Translations under genes and position numbers: made by a program
Notes under the pieces: generated by a model
Seen by the model: only the letters and a program-made list of their open reading frames with translations
Databases searched by the model: none
Told to the model about the DNA's origin: nothing
DNA from: Leuctra nigra
Taxonomy: Eukaryota > Arthropoda > Insecta > Plecoptera > Leuctridae
Reading direction: 5' to 3'
Length of the DNA stretch: 64,000 nucleotides
NCBI GenBank assembly: GCA_934045905.1
Contig: OW203765.1
Span: 17,795,409 to 17,859,408 of the forward strand
In this document: positions 1 through 11,187 of the stretch, one piece after another
How positions within the stretch are numbered: the first letter of the stretch is position 1
Layout of the letters: the number at the start of each line of letters is the position of its first letter

Positions 1-119
1 GCAGAGCAGTGCGTCCGCGCTATAGTGCGGTTTCACATAGAGATTCACAAAACGCGAAACGATAGCGTATACCCAACAAAATATTAGGACTATACACCAC
101 TGCTAATATTTAACGTTTG

Positions 120-890
120 TTTTGCACTAGTGGCAAAATACATCTGATTTTATTTTACATCTAGACGTTATTCCATTGGAACAAGGACTATTTAACTTGT
201 AGTCGTCATTCGAAGAGAGAAATACCATATAATGATTTAGACGTTATTCCACTGGAATATCATCTAATTTTATTTTATATGTTATTCCATTGGAACAACG
301 ACTAATTCCCTTTTAGTCGTTATTCCAACAGAAAAATACCTTATAATGTTTTAGGCATTATTCAACTGGAACTACATCTAATTTTATTTTAGATGTTCAT
401 CCATTGGAACAACGTCTAATTTCATTTTAGCTGTTATTCCATTGGAATAATATCTAATTTTATTTTAGTCATTATTCCAGTGGAACAACATCTAATTTTA
501 AAACGACAATTTAATGTGGAATAACGCCAAAAACACTTTATACGTTATTCCATCGGAATTACATCTAACGGCATTTTAGACATTATTCCAAATTAGGCGG
601 TATTACATTATTCGCGAACCTAATCATCTTTTTGACCTTGATTAAAGTCTAATTTTATTTTAGGCGTTATTCCATAGGAACAACGTCTAATTTCATATTA
701 GTGCTTATTCCACTGGAATAATCTCTAAATTTATTTTATACGTTATTCCAGTGGAACAACATCTAATTTTAAAATGACAATTTCATGTGGAATAACGCCT
801 AAAACTCTTTAGACGTTATTCCATTGTAATAACATCTAACGGTATTTTAGACATTATTCCAAATTAGGCGTTATTCCATTAGGCGCTATT
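120..890. repeat. degenerate tandem/inverted array of a TTATTCCATTGGAA unit
   Basis: The core TTATTCCANTGGAA, followed by AACATCTAATTTTATTTTAG or a variant, recurs about every 50-60 bp. The core is nearly self-complementary. Some copies lie in the opposite orientation (TGGAATAACGCC near 518 and 788), so the array mixes direct and inverted units. No reading frame is present. This may be part of a transposon's subterminal region that extends out of the window, or a degenerate satellite. Confidence 0.75.
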
Positions 891-1231
891 CCGCTTCCCC
901 CAATGACCGGGTGTTGGCAGCGTGGTTAGCCCACACACCTCACGAATCACGGTGTATAGCCAACGCATTTAGTTGTGATAAAACTTACCCCCTATCGCGA
1001 CTACCAGTCGTACACAGAAGTAGTATAAGTTGCCTAAAATACAGATATTTGTATACAGAGGGGTGATTTGCAAGACTGGTTTTATCATTGGCTTTGATCA
1101 CGACTTAATGCGTTGGCTGTACAGCAGTACTGGGTTCGACCCAACGTCTATACAATACTCTCTTGGTTCGACCGGCGTTTCAGACTTATTGATGGTTTGT
1201 TTTAGGTCTTTTCGTATCAGTCCACACCTGG

Positions 1232-1233
<2 letters not shown>

Positions 1234-1283
<50 letters not shown>

Positions 1284-1290
1284 TATTTAA
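1234..1290. repeat. (ATT)n microsatellite
   Basis: About eighteen uninterrupted ATT repeats, with one ACT interruption near the 3' end. The poly-isoleucine reading frame across it is an artefact. Confidence 0.95.
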
Positions 1291-1834
1291 TATTTACCTA
1301 ATCTACATTTTCACTATTATGATTGCTATTATGATAAACTTCCTGTTAGCATCTGGTCCTTCGATGGAGTGGTTTTAGTGTAAAAAATCCGATATTAGGG
1401 GAATGAGTATGAAGATGATATTTTGATTCCTGAAATATTCAGTGATATTTTGATTTAGTACTCGATTTCTTTCCCTGATTTTTTAATTTATTCTCGATAT
1501 TTTATGATCTTTCTTCACATTATTGATTATTCTATGATTGGGTATATTTCCATTGTTTATAAAAGTTACTGTTCATCTCTAGGATTTCTACCGTCCTATT
1601 GATGATGATTTTTTGTTTTTAGCGATACATCAGCGATCAGTTGAAATGTCCATATTCTAAAGACTTCGCTGCAATCTTGAGGCAAAGAAAACCTAATAAG
1701 AACAGAACAGCATTATCACGTCATCGTGCTCAAGTTATGCGGAGCACATGGAAGGAAATCAACCCCCCCCCCTCATCATCACGCACATAAACAAGACAGT
1801 GATTTACTGCCTGACGTGCAGCGTAATAATACCA

Positions 1835-1837
1835 TGT

Positions 1838-1868
<31 letters not shown>

Positions 1869-1873
1869 GGGGG
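1835..1873. repeat. (TG)n microsatellite running into a 22-nt G tract
   Basis: A short TG run passes directly into an uninterrupted G homopolymer. Similar G or C tracts occur near 4703, 9598, 9945, 13671, 14263, 25277, 26282, 39207, 39624 and 61105. Confidence 0.95.
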
Positions 1874-3044
1874 CACCCTTCCTGCAGGCACATCGCCTTC
1901 CCAGCTCAGGCTTTACGAGAACCCATTGAAATGCAAGATATGCGCTGTGTTTCGATATTTATGTGGGTACGAGAACATTTGAAATTAGTATCTTTGACGT
2001 TGAATCGGTGACGATAAATTGTGATTTTATGTTTGAGGGGGTAAGAACATGTGCGAGCGATTAATCGTGAGAGTGGAATACGAAATAGAAAGGATGTTCT
2101 AATTTTAGAAGAACGCTGTACTTTTCTTCAAGTTTGTGCACAAATATTGTACACAATTTATGATCTGGACTTAATATTTGTTAGGTAAACTTACCAACTA
2201 TTTTTTTCTACATTGTAAATAATTTGAATGGTTCAGAACGTATGTAATGTCGCGAATATTTCTTGACACGGAGTACCACCGAGGTTATTGCAGTAGGTAC
2301 ACTAAACTGACGATGACTTGTGGCATTTGAGCAAGAATAACTTATCGGACATTGTGGATTGCCAGTCAAAAGAGAAGCCCAAAGCGTTAGTTCAACACGC
2401 TTGTCAATATTGATCTTGGTAGCAAGCAAGAACTAACTGTGTCCTGAATGTGACGCTGTGTTTCAGCGTGTGGAGTGACGAGTTCATCCCCTAGCCAGAG
2501 CCTCCTTGACAACCCTCTTCGCATTCCACGGCCCTGAAGATGCAGGCCTGATAGCTGAGCCAGGCCCCGTGGAGTCGCAACAAAAAACTAATAATCATGG
2601 GAGCGCGCTGACGACTGTGTGTAGTGTGTAGGAGGCAAGCTACACCAAGCACATTGACTCGCTCCTAGCCATAGGCTTAGACCATAAGCCAACGACACAT
2701 TCTCAAGTCAGGGGCTGCTCATAGTCCACATCACAGTCCGGGATTTCTCATTATACCGACAGTATGGAGTATAGGTAGGTACTGAACATTGGAAATAGGA
2801 CAGAATTTGTAAAATAATTCTACGGAAACTGGAGACACATAATTTACAATTTGTTGGAGTAGCTCATGTGATGACATTTTGTCATTAGGTGCTGCAGAAA
2901 TTTTTCAATTTAACACAGTGACTGGCAAAGTGCTAACCTGTAGAATAGGTAAATTTTCTGTAAACCCAACAGTAGGTAAATTACCACCATGTCATACACA
3001 CACATTAAACAAATCAACACTGATGTTACGCCTGTAAGGCTGCA
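1874..3044. other. intergenic DNA without a recognisable gene
   Basis: AT-rich sequence with only short random reading frames. A more GC-rich patch at about 2480-2700 may be an old repeat, but I see no second copy of it in the window. Confidence 0.6.
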
Positions 3045-3216
3045 AACACACGGGGCGATTTTCAGTCGCTCAGTCGCGGCGACTAAAAGACGCTTGCAGT
3101 TAGGTAGCATTGAGTCTTATGGGAGCGAACACACGAGACGCGCAGAAGACGCGCGACTAAAACCCCTCAGGGCCCAAAATCGCGCGACTGAGCGACTGAA
3201 AATCGCCCCGTGTGTT
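3045..3216. mobile_element. 172-bp hairpin MITE with 34-bp perfect inverted repeats
   Basis: The left arm (3045-3078) and right arm (3183-3216) are exact reverse complements over 34 nt. Both begin AACACACGGGGCG from the outside. The loop of about 100 nt contains further CACACGAGACGCG-type sub-repeats. There is no coding capacity. The architecture is that of a short non-autonomous TIR element. I could not define a target duplication. Confidence 0.8.
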
Positions 3217-4748
3217 CGTCATACTCATGCTGGGACAACTTAACTTTTATGTCGGAATAATCATACTTATAAGGAAATAAACAGTAAAATGTCATAAAAC
3301 TGTGAAGATTCCAAAGAGGTTACAGAAAATCTCTTTGGAAGATTCATACAAATCAATCTGCAAGAAAATTCAAATGAAATAAATTACGACCTGTTTTTTG
3401 TTCCATCAGGTTTACATGTTCACACATCATTATGACTCATTACGTAATCCGGGGGTTTATGATGTGACAACTAATTCGACACCAGACACTTCATAATAAA
3501 CGCTCAATTTATGATTCCACGGTAGACGTTTCACAGGCAATATCCGAGAGCCAGTTGTAATAGGTACATGAACTCACCTACCTATCATCAACGAGAGTAC
3601 CTCGCCTTCATCGCCTCAGCCGCATTGTTCAATCAACTCGTAGCTCACGATCTTGAAAACACCGGCGCAAAACCAAACGATTCTTCACACCGCAAGACCT
3701 TGGCGCAAACCAACCATAACCTCGACCGATTGTCTAACGAGATCAATTCAAATTCAAACGTCACAAAAGAAGAAAATAACTCTCCGAAAGCGGTGTGATC
3801 TTTAATTAGACTTCATCAAAAGTATTTAACAATTGACGGTTTTTTCTTCACGGTTTTAATGAGAAATGTTGAGTTGTTTATAAAATAAAAAGAGTTACTC
3901 TATAAACGAATCGCCCAAGGTCGACGGTAAAGAACGAAAAGTTTTTAACTGGAATCTTCTTTATTTGGATTGTTGGTAGTACTGCATCGTCACTGGCTTC
4001 TGGATGTCATCTTGACACCTGTGGAAAGAGAGAGAGAGAGATGAAAAAGATTGTTTAGTTGGAAACGTGGTGAAGGCACAATTTAACAACAATTGGTTTT
4101 TTCTCTTCTTCCACCGCAGCTTCGTGATGTGAGAAGAGAGGAACGTGATCACGTACTGGCTGGGAGAGAACATGAGCACGAGTATTAGATTAGAGACGAG
4201 ACGTGGCTGGGGAATTATTTTTTGACTTTTCATCATTTGTTTTCATGGTGATTGTTCGATAATGAGCTTGGATTATGTTTCCAGGAAAGTTCGTTATAAT
4301 TTAAAATTGATGACCGTCCATAACCTACCTTCACTAAGAGTTCGAAATGGAGATTTCAATGCTGGACTAAGGAGGGTGTTTATTTTCTATGAATCAAGGA
4401 GTCCGAGAAATAAACGTATGATAAAGGCAACGAGAAAATGATCATTTGATTGAATAATCAATTGAAGTGGCAATCATGGGAATTATCTAGTTAGAGGAAC
4501 CTATTTTCTCGCAATTAAAACTATTTTCCACTTAATTTATAGGTGAACTCCGTACACTCATAGAGAGGTGTACCAATTACATTTTTACATAAAATCTGTA
4601 TCCTCTGGAGAATAATGCTGGAATAGCAGAACAGGGGCAAGACTATGGTAAAAAGCAAAGAGGGCAAAAATTATAAATCGCATTATAAAGTGCATTTGGA
4701 TCGGGGGGAGGGGGGGGGGGGGGGGGCAAATTGTCCCCAAGCCAACTG
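3217..4748. other. intergenic DNA without a recognisable gene
   Basis: Short random frames only. A 76-codon frame at 3568-3798 was considered and not accepted. A G-rich tract of about 25 nt (4700-4726) lies just before the next element. Confidence 0.5.
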
Positions 4749-5249
4749 CCCTGCTGAAAATTCTTGCCAAGATCTTGCAAGATCTTGCAAGATCTTGCTA
4801 AGATCTTGTATTAACCAAGATCTTGCCAAGATCTTGCTAAGATCTTATCAAGATCTTGGATTTACCAAGATCTTGACAAGATCTTGGTAAGGTCTTTGCA
4901 AGATCTTGTATTAAACAAGATCTTGCTAAGATCTTACCAAGATCTTGGTAATATCTTGATAAGATCTTATCAAGATCTTGACAAGACCTAATCAAGATCT
5001 TGCTAAGATCTTACCAAGATCTTGCCAAGATCTTACCAAGATCTTGGTAATATCTTGATAAGATCTTATCAAGATCTTGACAAGACCTAATCAAGATCTT
5101 GCCAAAATCTTACCAAGATCTTGGTAAGATCTTGGTAATATCTTAATAAGATTTTATCAAGATCTTGACAAGACCTAATCAAGATCTTGCCAAGATCTTG
5201 CCAAGATCTTACCAAGATTTTTTCAAGATCTTGCTAAGGCCCTTAGGAA

Positions 5250-5930
5250 AATTTCCTATAGTATATTTTGAAGTAGGTATTCCAAAGTATTATGTAATAA
5301 CGTGTAGTAAACTATAGTATGTGCTATAGTACTTGAAGTACATGCAAACACTTACTCCATAATACCATAGATTACTGAAGTAAATTCTACAGTATCGGTG
5401 GTAAACTAAAGTATAAACTACAGTATTTTTACTACCGCTGAAATAGACTGTTTTTTACTCTGGAGTAAATATACTTGACCTACTGTAGTAATTGTTGATA
5501 AATAAATAATAATAATAATTCTAAGTATGTACTATAGTGTTTTTACTACTTGCGATATATACTGCAGTTTTCTATAGTAAAGTTATAGGGAACGTACTTC
5601 ACTGTAGTAATTCGAAGTATGTAGCTAGAGTACTTTGACTACAGACAGAATAAGTTTGCTATAGTAAGTTCTATAGGTAGTATATATACTTCATTGAAAA
5701 TCTATAGTATCTCATCTGTAGTAAAGAAAAGTGTAATCTACAGTATGTTTACTATAGCCGATTTATATTGTAGTTTAGTAAATTCTGAAGTATCTTACAT
5801 TGACTTTTTACTACAGTATTTGTAGTAGTAAGGTATATAAACTACAGAATTTTTACTTCATTGACTTAGAAAATTTGCACCACATCACCTAGTAAAATAA
5901 ACTATAGTAGGTAATTATACTACAGAGCGT
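5250..5930. repeat. degenerate TACTATAGTA / TACTACAGTA dyad-rich stretch
   Basis: Short near-palindromes (ACTATAGTA, CTACAGTAT, ACTGTAGTAA, GAAGTATG) recur every 20-40 bp in both orientations. It looks like a degenerate short-unit satellite forming the core of the surrounding TIR element. Confidence 0.55.
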
Positions 5931-6112
5931 GAGCTGATATATTTTATGGGGAAATATCACAGATCAATTTACTTTATAAATAAATCTTAATATTTATCGT
6001 TTCTCCTATTTTATCATGTTAATAACAATATAATGATCCACTAAATAATATAAATATGTTCACTTAAATATGAAAACTCAATATGATCACTATTAGCGCA
6101 GCTAAGTCTTGT

Positions 6113-6190
6113 CTGCACCGGTGGCCTACTCGGTAAGACGCTCGACTACGGACCACGAGATTGCAGGTTCAAAACACGGCGGTTCCACGG
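6113..6190 (+). repeat. tRNA-like SINE head
   Basis: A stretch with A-box-like TGGCCTACTCGGTAAGAC and, about 45 nt later, B-box-like GGTTCAAAAC has the spacing of a pol III internal promoter. The B box is degraded and no acceptor stem pairs, so this reads as the 5' part of a tRNA-derived SINE rather than a functional tRNA. Confidence 0.45.
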
Positions 6191-6446
6191 GATTTTATAA
6201 TTGAAATGTGTAATCAAACCTTGTCCAATACTTCAGAAGAGGTTTCCCGAATGCAAATGAGTATTCATAAATATAGAAAATTTTATTTTTTTATGAAATT
6301 TTAACGTTTTTTTGGCAGCAAAATGTACAAAATCTTGCTAAGATCTTGCTAAGATCTTGGCAAGATCTTGCAAGATCTTGTTTACAATATCTTGCTAAGA
6401 TCTTGGCAAGATCTTAGCAAGATCTTGCTAAGATTTTTCAGCAGGG

Positions 6447-9063
6447 TGTAACACCGTCACTATTCGGTAGGCAAGACACATTGACACACATACCTATAAC
6501 ATTTTTGCAATATGTACCTACTGGCATTTGCAATGAAAGTCAAATTATACACACTCGAGGATTAAAATAAAAAAGGTCCATTAGACTCTAATTTTAAACA
6601 TCACATTTTCACATCTGATCATCCCCGCATTAATTAGGCGTCGTTAATTACAGTACGTATTAGTGAATTAGTCATGCGATTATGCAATTATGGAAAGAGC
6701 CTCATAAATGTGGAAATTATCCTCTCTCTAACAATAATGACATACATCGTTCTCTAACACCTACTCTATCCATAACCTAATAAAGACATGATAATTTGAT
6801 CGAATCATTTATTGAAGCTGCGAGGCACTACAGGAATAATTTAAGTTAGTGAACGAGGGGCGCCACACCATGTGTGTATAGTTACAGCGTCCCACGCCAA
6901 TGAATTATACAAGTTCTATTTTCACACTGACTCGAGCCACCATGCTGCGCTGTCATCATGACAAATAATGCTCAGAGAAATAAAAAAGAAAACAATATCT
7001 AGAAACAACTTCTCGAGCCCGACAAGGTTACAAAAATACTTAGTCGTATGCAAATTGAAAAATGCCATGATTATGTTTTGACTTATGACTTTGTAAGAAG
7101 ATGAGGCGGTGTCTTCTTTACAAAAAAAAGGTAATGAAAAACACTGACAGCCTTTTTAAACGTTGGGTTGGTCAGATATGAATTATAATCGGATTCGATA
7201 ATTTGCATATTATTTGTCAATCTCGTTAACCATTCCAATCAACAATTTCGAACCGGCATCATAAAAAAGTGTTTTATAACCGGCATTGTAAAATGCACGC
7301 ACGAAGACCAAGAAACAAACCGGTCGAAAAGTCAGACAAACAAGACTGAGTTTATGTCCTAACCAAGCACCTAACTAGAAACAAAGCAGGTACCTATAGA
7401 TATAATCCGCAATAATTATTTTAAGCACCGCTCTCCAGGCTCGAAACTAGTCAAAGGATCAACTTTATTGCTACACCAGCCGAGGATTACAACCTGGGTA
7501 TTTTTCGCTATGACGTCTAGGCTTAGTGAAGAAATTGAATAGAATAGTATCGAAAAAATACACTAGTAGGTAAATATTAAATTTAATATTAGGTTATGTG
7601 CAATAAAGACACAACCCGTAGGTACAAACAAACCAATCTAAAATTCCTCATATTCTGAAGACATAAAATTGAAAACTCAATATTAGTGCTTTGCAAGTTA
7701 GGTACAAGACATTTGATGATTATTTAAAATATAGTGGACATGTTGAAAAACTAATAAAACATTTAAAAAAAATTCAACAAAAACATTTTCTTTAAATCTA
7801 CTGACCTATCTTTCTTTCACAACTCGATTCAGTATTTAAAAAATGCTTGTCTTGTCTCCCAACAAAATAAACAAGAATAAGGTAGGTATGCTACCATAGC
7901 AACCAGGACCATGCATCAGTTGACGATACAATTTGAAATTTCAATTAGCTAATTGCAATTTACTGATTGTTTGAACTAGAATGTTCGACTTTGGTTGCTC
8001 ATGATTGTATTCTGGTACCTACTCCGGCACACAATCTTTTTTGTCAAGTTTTATCACGTTATAGGTCGAATGTAATTTGTATCACCAAACCAACCCAAAC
8101 GTAATAAAAGTGCATCAGAAACGTCAAAATGAATGTTTACGACTTGAGCCATGCAAGTGCACCTGTGCTTGCATGCAGCCAGACATTCACACGGATTTTA
8201 TCTCCCCTCTCTTATCATCTTTCAAGAGGCCCAACAGTAAGCCCGGTAGTTTGTTTAGTTGGAGATAACAATGACTAGATAACATGGAACATAGGCTTGT
8301 TGGAACAAAAATCACAGCCGAAAACAACATCTCAGTGGCTCTGACTTTTAGTTCAGTAATCAGAAGCTATGTGAACGTTGAACAAACAATGATCAAAGCT
8401 TCCTGGATGGCTGGAGAAGAAAGAAGAGATAAAGGCAGGGCCACTGAGATGATAAATGACAGCTCTCGAGCTCAACAAGTGGCATCCAGCGGGAAGTTGA
8501 AAAAATGGAACACTTTAAATTGGAACATTTTAAACATGTTAAACATTCAAAGATTGTACAACTACCGTCATTTTGTGTAAATGAGCACGCTGAAGAAAAA
8601 CTAAGAAGCTGTGTGAGAAATTAGGAGATGTGACCGCTTTCGGCTGATTCTGTTCTGAAGAAAAACGTCTTCAGAGACTAACGACAATATATATAAGAAA
8701 TATAAATACAAGATCGTAACTCACGCAATGATATTCCTAGGTTACACACGCACAAGAAGATAAACACAGAAGCACTGAACAACACAAGTGTCAGGAAGAA
8801 ACTCGACTCGACTAACACAACGCACGCACGCACACACACAACACCGACGAGACAACCGACTCGACTGAGCTGCCGAGTGCCGACGATCTTGATTCTTGAT
8901 GACCGTGATTCCGAGCGCAGCGCTCTAGCGGTGGCGCGGAGAAACACAATGTGTAGAGATACGGCCGTTACGAATGCCATTCGATTTGTAGTGCCATATC
9001 CGATTATCGAACGTCGGCTATCTTTGTTTTGTCAACTGCTACTCTGAACAGTGTCTCGGTAGT
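6447..9063. other. intergenic DNA without a recognisable gene
   Basis: No exon-like sequence found. It contains a CA-rich stretch near 8821-8850. Frames at 8284-8580 and 8678-8980 show no family similarity I recognise and no splice context. Confidence 0.5.
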
Positions 9064-9310
9064 TTAACCGAACCATTGTCGCAGGTTCTTCTGCCATGAT
9101 GTTCTTCTTCTCCCAGGTCCCCGCTGTCCTATGATTTTCGCTTGAATAACTCTCTTTGCTTGAATGAATGGTGCATAATTAATGTTGTACGTCTCTGGAT
9201 GCCTCATGACATGGCCGAAGTAGGACAATTTTCATATCTTGATGGTCGATATTACTTCCGTATTCTTCTTCATTCATTCAGTTCGATTAAGAATTCCTCT
9301 CCATGTATTC
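9064..9310 (-). pseudogene. relic of a non-LTR retrotransposon ORF2 C-terminus
   Basis: Read on the minus strand, the segment gives the C-terminal signature common in insect non-LTR reverse transcriptases: KLSYFGHVMRHPE, then GPGRRRTSWQKNLRQWFG and a stop at 9064-9066. Two in-frame stops upstream (near 9233 and 9275), and the lack of a reverse transcriptase core beyond, show a 5'-truncated dead copy. It comes from a different LINE family than the near-complete copy at 57.9-63.4 kb, whose C-terminus has a different LRWYGHLRRM motif. Confidence 0.75.
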
Positions 9311-9559
9311 CTGTAAAACGGTAAAACCACTCATGCATGAGGTATGTTCGGTTCTTTACCAAAACCTGCCGCAATCTGCCAAGAAGACCTTCGGGATGAT
9401 GTGTAGAAAGTGGCAGGTTTTGACAGTTGACAGTTATAGCACGTTTTGGTTTATCCAAGGCAGGATAAAGAGTGGTCCTTACTATATGTACACGAGGGAA
9501 TATGAAATAATCTACATAAAAAGGCTCCTCAATTATAGGGATAAAACGAAGGAACCAAA

Positions 9560-9612
9560 TGGGCGTCCTCAGGATTTTTGCTGGGTGGGGGGAGGGTGGG
9601 GGGGGGGGGATG
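9560..9612. repeat. G-rich transposon-end-like segment
   Basis: GGCGTCCTCAGGATTTTTGC followed by a long G-rich tract resembles the G-rich ends of other repeats in the window. No matching inverted end was found. Confidence 0.3.
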
Positions 9613-9918
9613 TCAGTGGTAGGGCTTTGCATAGTCCCGGGAAAATTTTGTTAGATTTTAACTAAATTCCAAGCATTTAGGTGAGAAGCCTATTGTGCTT
9701 CTGTTTTTAAAATATTAGAATATTATAGAATATATAAGAATTATAATAAATATAATAAATATTATAATATTTTAGAATATTCAACTTTTTTCGAAACAAT
9801 AACGTGATATGTAGAATTATAGCTCACATATGAGGTGAATCAATATGGGCACTTTCCTAGGAAAAGGGCACGAATGTATTTTTTCGAGAAATATATTTTT
9901 TGTATTTGGTGGAATTCC

Positions 9919-9966
9919 AGGGGGGGGGGCAAGTTTTCCCCAATGCCCCCCCCCCCCCCCCCCCCC
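9919..9966. repeat. G tract facing a C tract (imperfect hairpin)
   Basis: About 10 G are followed, 16 nt later, by about 22 C. The two tracts can pair as a hairpin. It may be the centre or end of a G-rich repeat. Confidence 0.6.
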
Positions 9967-10005
9967 CTCTGTGGACCCCATGCTTCCATTCCCCATGTGT
10001 CACAG

Positions 10006-10154
10006 ATAGTAATGGCGATTTGAACGTAAAATGTCAAGTGAACATTTACGATACTGCCGGTCGTACAGCGGAGTATGACAAGTTGCAAACTACCAGGCGT
10101 TATCATCATAGAGCCATCGAGAGAGCTCATGAAGCAAAGCCATCATCCTCATAA
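10006..10154 (+). pseudogene. possible small-GTPase (Rab/Ras-like) fragment
   Basis: A frame that follows an acceptor-like CACAG encodes VNIYDTAGRTAEYDKLQ and then RRYHHRA. The DTAG plus a downstream aromatic-His-Arg-Ala spacing resembles the G3/switch II segment of Ras-superfamily GTPases (DTAG...YYRGA). The frame then runs into AIERAHEAKPSSS and stops. No P-loop, NKxD or SAK segment is visible nearby, so it would be a lone exon or a decayed piece. The match is short and could be chance. Confidence 0.3.
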
Positions 10155-10621
10155 AACCAGTGGTTCACAAATACTTCGTTTAGTTTCGATACGAATTTAC
10201 CCACGGTGCCTAAGTCAAAACATGGGTTAGCGGCGAGCGGTCGATTTTTAATTTTGACTCTTTCTATTTTTTTAAAGTTGGACTTGGATATTTAATATGC
10301 GATTTGAACTATACCTAAATTTAGGCATTTTGACGTATATTATGATTTAAAATTAATTCTTCGTGTTATTTGATATATTCTTGCATGCTTTTGAACCGGT
10401 CCGCGGCGCAGAGTTTGGGAACCCCTGAATGATTCCTAGCCCAAGGATACTTGCAATAACTTATGACCTCTTTGTCAAAGGAGAAGGTGAAAATGACGAC
10501 ATAATTGGTTGGCGACATGAGGGTACTTGCTGGGTACTTAGCTCTAACCATAATCAATAATCCTAGAACTAGATGAACTTCCATTGGGAATTTGCACTTG
10601 GCACGAGATTATCAGTAGTGC

Positions 10622-10780
10622 AGTGGATGATGATTATGATGATGGGAAGATGATGATGAAGAATAGGTAAGGATGGATGGTTGGAAGGAGGCGGTAGTTG
10701 CATAAGTAGGGATCCTCCCGTCTCGAAATTGTCTCTCGACTGAGGAAAACTACAGGGAAACTACAGAGAAACTACAGAGA
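10622..10780 (-). repeat. tRNA-SINE body fragment
   Basis: On the plus strand this reads GATGATGAAGAATAGGTAAGG, GGAGGCGGTAGTTGC and CTCTCGACTGAGGAAAACTAC. These match the body of the tRNA-derived SINE at 21969-22249 in the same order. The tRNA-like head is missing. Confidence 0.6.
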
Positions 10781-10795
10781 CTGGTGTACCCAGCC

Positions 10796-11100
10796 TTGAA
10801 ATCTTTAAAAATCTACCGAAATCTTCTAAATCTTCGGAAATCTTTGGAAAACTTTCAAAATCTTTGAAAATTTTAGGAAATCTTGGGAATCTCGTGAAAT
10901 CTTTAGAAATCCTCGGAAATCTTCTTAATCTGGGAAATCTTTGAAATCTGGAAAATCTTCGAAAATCTTTGGAAATCTTAGAAAATCTTTCGAAATCATT
11001 CGAAATCTTTCGAAATCTTTGAAATCTCAGAAATCTTATGGAGTCTTATTAAAAATGTTCAGAAATCTTGAAAATCTTTGGAAATCTTTTAAATCCGAAA
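10796..11100. repeat. GAAATCTTTG minisatellite
   Basis: A unit of about 10-11 bp (GGAAATCTTT and variants) repeats some 25 times with drift. A reading frame of Lys/Ser/Asn-rich character across it is a by-product. Confidence 0.85.
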
Positions 11101-11139
11101 TCAGTTGTACACCAAAACTATTAGTTGTTATAGCATGGC

Positions 11140-11187
11140 AGTGGTGACGGTTTGTTCCGTTTGTTCATCGGACAAACCGTCACCACT
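11140..11187. repeat. 16-bp perfect hairpin
   Basis: AGTGGTGACGGTTTGT (11140-11155) is followed after 16 nt by its exact complement (11172-11187). The direct repeat ATTAGTTGTTA flanks the structure on both sides, so it may be a small insertion. Confidence 0.75.

Larger units (their letters stand above)
4749..6446. mobile_element. 1.7-kb TIR element with AAGATCTTGC subterminal arrays
   Basis: The ends are inverted: CCCTGCTGAAAA at 4749 and its complement, ending CAGCAGGG, at 6446. Inside each end lies an array of a 10-11 bp unit around the palindrome AAGATCTT, about 470 bp on the left (to 5240) and about 115 bp on the right (6328-6435). The middle contains a CTATAGTA-rich stretch (5250-5930), AT-rich DNA and a tRNA-like segment. 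No transposase frame is visible, so the element is non-autonomous. No target duplication could be recognised, so the superfamily is open. Confidence 0.75.

Noticed and set aside
901..970. tRNA-like GGCAGCGTGGTTAGCCCA
   Set aside because: Resembles an A box, but no B box follows at the right distance and no cloverleaf can be drawn.
3568..3798. 76-codon frame with somewhat higher GC
   Set aside because: No recognised similarity; no convincing splice or start context; could be an isolated exon but unsupported.
4760..5240. Regularly repeated AAGATCTTGC resembling a CRISPR array
   Set aside because: Unit is 10-11 bp with no unique spacers, in a eukaryotic genome and inside a TIR element.
8284..8980. 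Frames of 98 (+) and 100 (-) codons
   Set aside because: No family resemblance; the minus frame runs over a CA-rich stretch.
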